The notes under the pieces: generated by a model
Databases searched by the model: none
Told to the model about the DNA's origin: nothing
Seen by the model: only the letters and a program-made list of their open reading frames with translations
Shown here: positions 1-3,949 of the stretch, in pieces
Layout of the letters: each line of letters opens with the position of its first letter
Position numbering within the stretch: the stretch's first letter is position 1
Assembly: GCA_900552385.1 (NCBI GenBank)
Contig: URZI01000022.1
Span: 1-6,668, forward strand
From: an uncultured Collinsella sp.
GTDB lineage: Bacteria; Actinomycetota; Coriobacteriia; Coriobacteriales; Coriobacteriaceae
Direction: 5' to 3'
DNA length: 6,668 bases
Position numbers and translations under genes: made by a program

Positions 1-164
1 CCGAGTACCGGCTTTCGCAGGCGGCGGACTACATCTGCACCATGGAACTCACGGCGATCAAATACGCGGAGCATACAGCCACCGCGACGGACGAGAAGTT
101 CTTCGGCAAATGGTCCGATTTCAAGAAGGGCATATTTAAGGAGACACGCAAGAAGTTTCTCTAG
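1..164 (+). CDS. C-terminal end of a probable DUF3800-family protein (5' end outside window)
   Basis: The reading frame begins at base 3 (first full codon) and ends at TAG 162-164, giving the last 53 residues. The visible protein has a segment reading LSQAADYICTMELTAIKY, followed by a Lys/Phe-rich tail (FKKGIFKETRKKFL). A '(Q)xADYIC/A' helix followed by a basic end is typical of the C-terminus of DUF3800 proteins, which are uncharacterised, often lie in mobile or defence-rich regions, and are thought to be RNase H-like. The family assignment rests on remembered motif similarity; the catalytic part is outside the window, so activity cannot be judged. The frame stays open past the TAG (see the next entry), so its downstream end may have been altered. 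Confidence 0.6.
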   Translation, partial: EYRLSQAADYICTMELTAIKYAEHTATATDEKFFGKWSDFKKGIFKETRKKFL

Positions 165-239
165 AAAGACGGCTCGCCATCGGGGAACGGTTTCCCACAG
201 GGGGCTCGCTGCGCGGGAGGGGCCCTTGACGGCATCGCT

Positions 240-386
240 GTGGGTAAGTACCGGGAGCTCGAGGAGATAACCGCCGAAGAGGCTACAGCGATCATCGGAA
301 AGTGCGAAGAAGAAATGGCCCCAAAGGAAGAAACCCAAGAATCCGAGAAGCGTCCCCAAATGGGAGCGCTTCTTCGGAGACGCTAG
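240..386 (+). CDS. Small hypothetical frame (48 aa), possibly a gene fragment
   Basis: From GTG 240 to TAG 384-386 the frame encodes a hydrophilic, Glu/Lys-rich protein beginning VGKYRELEEITAEEATAIIG and ending in Arg-Arg-Arg. The composition and the helical look (LEEITAEEATAII) are coding-like. It is not recognised. The start is weak: the nearest Shine-Dalgarno-like GGGAGG (215-220) is 19 nt upstream of GTG and better spaced for an out-of-frame TTG at 226. The frame is continuous and in phase with the DUF3800 tail upstream, the TAG at 162-164 being the only stop between them. It could therefore be a separate small gene, a remnant of a longer one, or a former C-terminal extension. Confidence 0.35.
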   Translation: MGKYRELEEITAEEATAIIGKCEEEMAPKEETQESEKRPQMGALLRRR

Positions 387-421
387 CTCGCCCTGCCGTC
401 AGATGCCCCGGGCAAACCCAG

Positions 422-951
422 CTACGGCCTTTTCGGCACGTGCAGCAGCTTAGCCCCGCAGGAAGAGCAGAACGCTGCTTCACCGGACGCCTTGACACCG
501 CAATAGGGGCAGAAAGCCGCGCGCACTATGCGGTCCGTCGGCGTCCAAGACCTAATCCTCTTGGCGGTCGGTCTGCCACGCGTTCGGCTATGCCCGAGCC
601 GTCGTTAGAGCTCGCTACGGTGTAGTCGCTCGTGAGGTGGCCCTTGTAGTCGAAGTCGATCACGAACTTCCACGAACTGATGCCGCTGAGCGAAGCGACG
701 GTCCCGTAAACCTTGTGCCCGTTCACGGAAAGGGACTCGAGCCTTTTGACGGATCACCCCGTAGCCTCGACGATCTCCTCGAACCCCTCCTGGGTCACAT
801 CGTCCCTGAAACACTCGCTCGCACGGTCCCACTCGGCTTTTGCCTTGACCTTCTCGAGCTCGATCTTCCGCTTATCCTGCCTATCGCATGCGAACAGTAT
901 GATGCCGAGAAAAGCAAAAGCGGGAAATAGGGTCGTCAGGATGTTGACCAA
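422..951 (-). pseudogene. Broken membrane-anchored protein with C-terminal zinc ribbon
   Basis: Three pieces line up on the minus strand. The first runs from TTG 951 to TGA 754-756. It encodes one N-terminal membrane segment (VNILTTLFPAFAFLGIILF), then a charged helical stretch (KIELEKVKAKAEWDRA). Directly after the TGA, in the same frame, comes SVKRLESLSVNGHKVYGTVA and a beta-rich domain (SSWKFVIDF, then SSNDGSGIAERVADR). I recall this domain from small gut actinobacterial proteins. The frame then dies at TAG near 524, while another frame continues as AKRIRSWTPTDR and a zinc ribbon (FCPYCG, ten residues, FCSSCG), ending at TAG 422-424. This implies one nonsense mutation (CGA to TGA is plausible) plus a one-base indel between roughly 530 and 575. 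The start may also be damaged: MNGIF is readable one frame away just upstream. It follows the DUF1294 gene by about 20 bp and was probably co-transcribed with it. Confidence 0.7.
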
Positions 952-971
952 AGATTCCGTTCAAGGTCCCC

Positions 972-1613
972 CTAAACAAGCCCAGCGCCGTGGGCAAGAA
1001 GAAACAGCGCGACGTGGAGGATGATGAAGGCAGGCAGCCCCACCGCGAAATACCACTTGGACGTCTTATGGTGGGCGACGCGCATCCCGGCGATGCCTCC
1101 AAGGGCCCCTCCCGCGAGCGAGAGACCAAGCAAGGTGGCTTCGGGGAACCTGCTGCCGCGGTCAATCGCCCTCTTCTTGTCCAGGCAAAAAACGGCGAAC
1201 GTGATGACGTTGATGGCGAGAAGGTATGCACCGAGAGCGACGATGACGGGCGCGTTGAACGAAGCGCCCGGTTCCAGATCGACGACGATGACTCCGGCCC
1301 AAACGAGCACGACAAGCACCCACACAATCAAGAAGACTATGGCGCTGAACCACCAGGCGATGTTGTGCTTGTTCATGTGGTTCCTGGTGAAGATCATAAG
1401 GGCAAGGAGCATCCCCAGGGCGCCGCCCGCTACGGCGAACAGGGTCAAGATCCTGCCGTCCATGAGGCCGGTATCCTCGTCCTGGTTGTAACGGGCTATC
1501 GCGTAGTCGATCGCGAAGAGAATGAACGTGAGGGCATTAATGCCCGCAAGATAGATAACGAAGGGGTGAACGCCCTGGACAGCACCGCCCAGGGCAGATA
1601 GTGCCTGCTCCAT
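972..1613 (-). CDS. Tandem DUF1294-like integral membrane protein (213 aa)
   Basis: The start is ATG 1611-1613, with a strong Shine-Dalgarno GGAAGGAG (plus-strand 1622-1629) eight bases upstream; the stop is TAG 972-974. The protein is mostly hydrophobic, with several membrane segments. Two halves resemble each other. Residues 25-36 (INALTFILFAID) match 134-145 (INVITFAVFCLD), and each half then carries a short charged loop and an AGGALG motif (62-67 and 167-172). The second half is a good DUF1294 unit: DKKRAIDRGSRFPEATLL, then GGALGGIAGMRVAHHKTSK and a hydrophobic tail. The first half has lost the KKRA and H-K-T residues. DUF1294 proteins are usually single-domain, short inner-membrane proteins of unknown function, so this looks like an internal duplication with one degenerate copy. 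A -10-like TATAAT lies 32 bp upstream. The broken zinc-ribbon gene follows directly. Confidence 0.85.
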   Translation of the reverse strand: MEQALSALGGAVQGVHPFVIYLAGINALTFILFAIDYAIARYNQDEDTGLMDGRILTLFAVAGGALGMLLALMIFTRNHMNKHNIAWWFSAIVFLIVWVLVVLVWAGVIVVDLEPGASFNAPVIVALGAYLLAINVITFAVFCLDKKRAIDRGSRFPEATLLGLSLAGGALGGIAGMRVAHHKTSKWYFAVGLPAFIILHVALFLLAHGAGLV

Positions 1614-1645
1614 AAGAAGAACTCCTTCCCGAACAACATGCCGCC

Positions 1646-1651
1646 ATTATA
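1646..1651 (-). promoter_or_regulatory. Probable -10 element for the DUF1294 gene
   Basis: The minus strand reads TATAAT here, a perfect sigma70-type -10 hexamer, 32 bp before the ATG at 1613. It would give a leader of about 26 nt containing the GGAAGGAG site. No convincing TTGACA-like -35 is seen 16-18 bp upstream (best is CATCGG/GCATCG). The element overlaps the last codons and stop of the minus-strand zinc-ribbon frame upstream. Confidence 0.45.
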
Positions 1652-1895
1652 CAGGTAGATTGAACGCCCGATGCGCCTGTTCCCATTGATGCTCCGGGTA
1701 TGGCGAGAAGAGCCTTTCCGCGGCCCAAACCGCATGGCCAGCCGCAGGCCGCGCTAACCTCTCGCGCCGTTCGTCTGCTTTCGCTCGTCCGAAATTACAA
1801 CCGCAGCAGGCCGTGTCCAACGGATGGATACCATTTACCCGGGTGCATCTGGGGCAACGGGCCGGCAGGCCCTCGAAAGGTCGCTCGCAGAACAC
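1647..1895 (-). CDS. Small zinc-ribbon-like frame (82 aa), uncertain or fragment
   Basis: From GTG 1893-1895 to TAA 1647-1649 the minus strand encodes a Cys-rich protein: FCERPFEGLPARCPRCTRVN, then DTACCGCNFGRAKADERRER and a Trp-containing tail (SPYPEHQWEQAHRAFNLPV). The CPRC and CCGC pairs have spacing typical of a zinc ribbon, and a further C-V-F-C pair would be completed if the codons just before the GTG were translated. A TGA three codons before the GTG closes the frame upstream, and no Shine-Dalgarno is seen, so this may be the 3' remnant of a longer gene. The competing reading is a plus-strand frame over the same DNA that ends 21 bp before an intrinsic terminator; only one of the two is likely to be real. 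Confidence 0.4.
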   Translation of the reverse strand: MFCERPFEGLPARCPRCTRVNGIHPLDTACCGCNFGRAKADERRERLARPAAGHAVWAAERLFSPYPEHQWEQAHRAFNLPV

Positions 1896-1984
1896 GCAAC
1901 ATCAAACACGAAAGAAGAGACGAACGACAGATGCCGGACCCCGGACGACAGCACCGCGGAAGACGAGCATTCCGAACACAACTG
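1824..1984 (+). CDS. Alternative 53-aa acidic frame ending just before a terminator
   Basis: This plus-strand frame runs from ATG 1824-1826 to TGA 1982-1984 and is open upstream to about 1758. It encodes MDTIYPGASGATGRQALERS followed by a strongly acidic, Ser/Thr-rich tail (residues about 25-53, many Asp/Glu). It is not recognised and has no Shine-Dalgarno. Its support is position: the stop lies 21 bp before the only plus-strand intrinsic terminator in this area, which otherwise has no gene to serve. It overlaps the minus-strand zinc-ribbon frame (1647-1895), so it is given as the competing interpretation. Confidence 0.25.
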
Positions 1985-2005
1985 AACGAACTTCGATCCT
2001 AGGCA

Positions 2006-2033
2006 GGCGCCCGCACGGGCGCCTTTTGCTTTT
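2006..2033 (+). terminator. Intrinsic terminator, plus strand
   Basis: A 7-bp all-GC stem, GGCGCCC (2006-2012) with GGGCGCC (2017-2023), closes a 4-nt loop (GCAC). It is followed on the plus strand by TTTTGCTTTT (2024-2033). There is no T-run on the minus side, so it acts on plus-strand transcripts only. What transcript it ends is unclear; the 53-aa plus frame is the only candidate seen. Confidence 0.8.
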
Positions 2034-2040
2034 CGGGGAC

Positions 2041-2055
2041 TTAGCTGCCAGCTAA
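2041..2055. repeat. 15-bp palindrome (TTAGCTG-C-CAGCTAA)
   Basis: A perfect inverted repeat with 7-bp arms around one base lies 8 bp after the terminator and 160 bp before the excisionase-like gene. Dyads of this size are typical of dimeric repressor or recombinase half-sites. No function is assigned. Confidence 0.5.
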
Positions 2056-2124
2056 GGCGTACGGCTCATGGCCGTTTCGTGAAGGCCCGACCAGCTCGAC
2101 CCATCTCCGCTCCTGTCGGGCGTG

Positions 2125-2189
2125 TCAATCGCCGTCAGGCGGTTCAATCGTCGCGCAGACGTAAACGCACACAGGACCGCGCAGACGTA
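2125..2189 (+). repeat. Two pairs of direct repeats upstream of the excisionase-like gene
   Basis: TCAATCGYCG occurs at 2125-2134 and 2144-2153 (period 19). CGCGCAGACGTA occurs perfectly at 2152-2163 and 2178-2189 (period 26). The set ends 25 bp before the ATG at 2215, so it lies in the leader or promoter region. Inverted arms GCCCGAC (2085-2091) and GTCGGGC (2115-2121) precede it. The layout resembles excisionase or repressor binding arrays, or short iterons, but no family match is claimed. Confidence 0.55.
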
Positions 2190-2214
2190 TCGCGCGGAAA
2201 GATTGGAGGCAACC

Positions 2215-2433
2215 ATGGCGCACGCTACGAAATGCGCCGCGCCCGAGGGCAACCGGGGCCGCGACGAGTGGATGACGGTGATCGAGATGCAGGAGTACAT
2301 GGGGGCGAGCCGGAGTAAGGCATACGACCTCATCTGGCCGGGAGAGATCGACTCGTACAGGCTCGGAAGGAAGCTCCTGGTTTCGAGGGCGTCGGTGGAC
2401 GCCTACATCGAGTCGAGGGGCGGCAGGAAATGA
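2215..2433 (+). CDS. Excisionase-like helix-turn-helix protein (72 aa)
   Basis: ATG 2215 has a good Shine-Dalgarno GGAGG (2205-2209) five bases upstream, so it is preferred over in-frame upstream starts whose translation would be Arg-rich and unlike the family. The stop is TGA 2431-2433. Residues 19-67 form the winged MerR-like/HTH_17 'excisionase family' fold: WMTVIEMQEYMGASRSKAYD, then an IDSYRLGRKLLVSRASVDAY stretch. These match the usual pattern of (Thr)-x-E-x-A-x-Y-L/M-G-x-S, a recognition helix, a short wing with a Gly-Arg, and a final D-A-Y/W helix. Such small proteins bind DNA in integrative elements and phages as directionality factors or regulators. The stop overlaps the start of a 32-aa frame (ATGA), and direct repeats in its leader are plausible autoregulatory sites. 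Confidence 0.85.
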   Translation: MAHATKCAAPEGNRGRDEWMTVIEMQEYMGASRSKAYDLIWPGEIDSYRLGRKLLVSRASVDAYIESRGGRK

Positions 2434-2528
2434 CGACGGCGACCGCCTCGGGAGCCGCCCGCGGCCGGGCACGCGAGGGAGCCTCGAGACGAGAGAAGCT
2501 CGAGGACGACCATGACCAAGAGCATTAG
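2430..2528 (+). CDS. Possible 32-aa overlapping small protein
   Basis: ATG 2430-2432 overlaps the stop of the HTH gene in the ATGA arrangement typical of translational coupling, with GGCAGGA just before it. The frame ends at TAG 2526-2528, 17 bases inside the next gene (start 2512). The product is short, Arg/Ala-rich at first and acidic at the end (KLEDDHDQEH). No homology is recognised; it may only be a coupling device between the two HTH genes or a chance frame. Confidence 0.3.
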   Translation: MTTATASGAARGRAREGASRREKLEDDHDQEH

Positions 2529-2826
2529 CAGGAGCCAGATGAGGCTCATCGCATCGACCAACGCGATATTCGGCGCCGACGAGGCGTGCGCGATGCTGCG
2601 CATCAGCCGCGACGCCATGTACCGGCTCACCAATATGCCTCAAACATGCTGGAACTGCCACAAGGCCATCAAGCCACAACACAAAGGAAGTGCGCTTCTC
2701 GTTGCTCCACACTGTTCTTTAATAGGGGAGAACGAAAAGCAATCAACAGCAAAGCGCCGGGGCCACCGATGGCTATATGGAAGGAAAATGCCTATTTTCG
2801 ATTCCAAAGGTCGGCATCACTGGTAG
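2512..2826 (+). pseudogene. Truncated second HTH (excisionase-like) gene with foreign C-terminus
   Basis: ATG 2512 has GAGG (2502-2505) six bases upstream. Residues 1-41 end in FGADEACAMLRISRDAMYRL, the first half of an HTH_17/excisionase-type domain. The expected wing ('G-x-I/L-x-x-x-R-x-G-x-x-x-R') never appears. From residue 42 (base 2635) the sequence changes to lower-GC, differently composed DNA, reading MPQTCWNCHKAIKPQHKG and on to a basic, aromatic tail ending at TAG 2824-2826. The 3' half thus looks joined by a deletion or insertion at about base 2634. The C-W-N-C pair could be the start of a zinc-binding protein whose own ATG is 2635, but no second CxxC pair follows. The stop overlaps, antisense, the 3' end of the 84-aa minus-strand gene. 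Confidence 0.55.
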
Positions 2827-3046
2827 GCATATCATCATCCTCGAATTCGCCAAGGTAGGTGTAATGGTGATAGCGTTCCCCATCATACTCGTACCCAGTG
2901 TAGTCATAACCTCTCTGAGTAACCCCTTGATAAGGCTTGAACTCCGCCTCAGCCTCTTCTTTGGTGTAGTGGTCAGCATCGAACCAAACGCCCTCGGTCT
3001 TATCATCGCCCCAGCCGAGCTTTTTGCCCTTGAATACGTGTCTCAT
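2792..3046 (-). CDS. Conserved-looking orphan protein (84 aa), acidic and aromatic
   Basis: The ATG at 3044-3046 gives an 84-residue soluble protein (stop TAG 2792-2794); a GTG three codons further up (3053-3055) is an alternative start. It begins MRHVFKGKKLGWGDDKTEGV and is rich in Tyr, Asp and Glu, with a YDYTGYEYDGERYHHYTYLG segment (about residues 47-66) and an acidic end (FEDDDMPTSDADLWNRK). There are no Cys pairs, membrane segments or signal peptide. It gives the impression of an intact protein with natural composition, but I do not recognise the family. The Shine-Dalgarno is weak (GTGGAT). A TACAAT -10-like box lies at plus-strand 3084-3089. The gene sits directly downstream of a probable broken gene on the same strand; a partner or immunity role would be speculation. 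Confidence 0.7.
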   Translation of the reverse strand: MRHVFKGKKLGWGDDKTEGVWFDADHYTKEEAEAEFKPYQGVTQRGYDYTGYEYDGERYHHYTYLGEFEDDDMPTSDADLWNRK

Positions 3047-3081
3047 GGTATCCACACTTTCACTAATGACTCCCGTTTAGG

Positions 3082-3561
3082 CTATTGTAGCACTCTCCCA
3101 TTCAGCTCGTTCGTCTTTTCGGCATATCCAACCAACTGTCTTGTCTTCAGATGCCCCGACGTCCCCACGGCGTCCATCCCCGTCGTCGCGAAGCTGATGC
3201 CCGAGCTTCATTTGGCCCCATTTCCGCTCATAAGTACCTTGAGGCTACGGAACGTGCCCGAAGCGATAACACCGCTCAACGACAACTCCCGCGAAGTGAC
3301 GGCTGTGGCCTCCTTCAGCGCCGAACGCGAGTTGAACGCGTGTTACATTCGCGCCGTGCGCCACAACGCGCTCATGCCATCCACCGGCGCAAGCGCCAAG
3401 AACCCGTAAAACCAACAGCTCGTGCACGGCCACGAACCCGCGCCCACGTCGCCTCCGCTTACGACGAGCCTAGCTTGCTTGGCGGGCATCCACCCAAGAC
3501 ACGCATTGGACGGCGTTGCACCAACAGCAAGCAATAACCCAGAGGCGCTCCTCATTTGCAT
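3082..3561 (-). pseudogene. Probable broken gene with two in-frame stops
   Basis: One minus-strand frame reads through this stretch with stops at TAA 3343-3345, TGA 3208-3210 and finally TAG 3082-3084. The pieces between stops look protein-like: HAFNSRSALKEATAVTSREL then SGVIASGTFRSLKVLMSG; after the TGA, SSGISFATTGMDAVGTSGHL then KTRQLVGYAEKTNELNGRVL. The Ser/Thr/Ala-rich body and helical tail suggest a small helical protein, family unknown. The 5' limit is uncertain and may run into the hairpin at 3535-3594. The plus strand is also open over 2777-3409, and the two frames share the same wobble positions, so base composition cannot decide between them; the position just upstream of the 84-aa gene on the same strand favours the minus reading. 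Confidence 0.35.
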
Positions 3562-3594
3562 TATGCCTAATGAAGAGCGCCTCTATTTGGGTTA
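3535..3594. repeat. Long imperfect inverted repeat / hairpin
   Basis: The arms are TAACCCA (3535-3541) with TGGGTTA (3588-3594), GAGGCGCTC (3542-3550) with GAGCGCCTC (3575-3583), and TCATT (3552-3556) with AATGA (3569-3573). The structure is broken only by one mismatch (3551/3574) and a 4-nt bulge (3584-3587), with a 12-nt loop: 21 paired positions in all. A plus-strand transcript would have TATTTGGGTT after the inner stem, a poor terminator tail; the minus side has none. It could be a weak terminator, a structured RNA element or a tiny MITE-like insertion. Confidence 0.7.
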
Positions 3595-3901
3595 AATGCA
3601 ATATGCGATAACGAAACCCCCGAAGTCAGTACTCATTTCCGACGTCTATGAACACCAGCCAATCGATACTCAAAACGTCGTGAGTACAATTTGAGTACCA
3701 ACCTGAGCGATCCCTTGCGAGCAAAAGCAATCTGCCGGTCAGCATTAATTTGAAATGAATTGATGGCGTTGCTTCGGTAATTGAAAGCACTTTAAAACGT
3801 ACCAGTAAACAATTATCCCAGCTAAACAGCTTGAGAGATTGCGTAGCTGGCTTGTATATACCATATACACCACAGTCCGCAGACACCCATGGCATGTAAA
3901 T
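3595..3901. other. A+T-richer intergenic strip downstream of guaA, no supported gene
   Basis: No convincing gene is seen. An 89-codon minus-strand frame (3626-3895) has no ribosome site and unremarkable composition. The stretch holds four TACTC/GAGTA boxes at 3630-3634, 3667-3671, 3682-3686 and 3693-3697. The inverted pair TACTCAAA (3667-3674) and TTTGAGTA (3690-3697) has 15 nt between its arms. The base composition is lower in GC than the flanking guaA. Confidence 0.5.
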
Positions 3902-3934
3902 AAAAAAAGAGGGAGGCTGTTTCCGACCTCCCTC
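3902..3934 (-). terminator. Intrinsic terminator of guaA
   Basis: Read on the minus strand, GAGGGAGG (plus 3927-3934) pairs with CCTCCCTC (plus 3909-3916) across a 10-nt loop, and seven T residues follow (plus 3902-3908). It begins 15 bp after the guaA stop codon. Confidence 0.9.
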
Positions 3935-3949
3935 GCAAAGGGCTATCTA

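Noticed and set aside
399..410. 12-bp TCAGATGCCCCG, also at 3147-3158
   Set aside because: The flanks do not match, and a single shared 12-mer in several kb of GC-rich DNA is weak evidence for an att repeat.
826..834. TCCCACTCG shared with the guaA 3' end (possible att core)
   Set aside because: Only nine bases match, inside a gene remnant, with no similarity around them.
990..1601. 203-codon plus-strand frame
   Set aside because: Antisense to the well-supported DUF1294 gene; charged composition expected from the reverse of hydrophobic codons.
1992..1999. TTCGATCC resembling a tRNA T-loop
   Set aside because: The flanking bases do not form a T-stem, and no acceptor, D or anticodon arms are present.
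2403..2633. Hydrophobic minus-strand frame that looks like a membrane peptide
   Set aside because: The hydrophobic run is the mirror of the polar HTH coding sequence on the plus strand; no Shine-Dalgarno.
2125..2712. 195-codon minus-strand frame
   Set aside because: Antisense to the excisionase-like gene; Arg/Pro/His-rich shadow.
2777..3409. 210-codon plus-strand frame
   Set aside because: Its first part is antisense to the 84-aa gene, and no ribosome site precedes any start. The part beyond 3082 cannot be fully excluded, as stated for the pseudogene there.
3626..3895. 89-codon minus-strand frame just after the guaA terminator
   Set aside because: No ribosome site, no recognisable motif, low GC; treated as intergenic.
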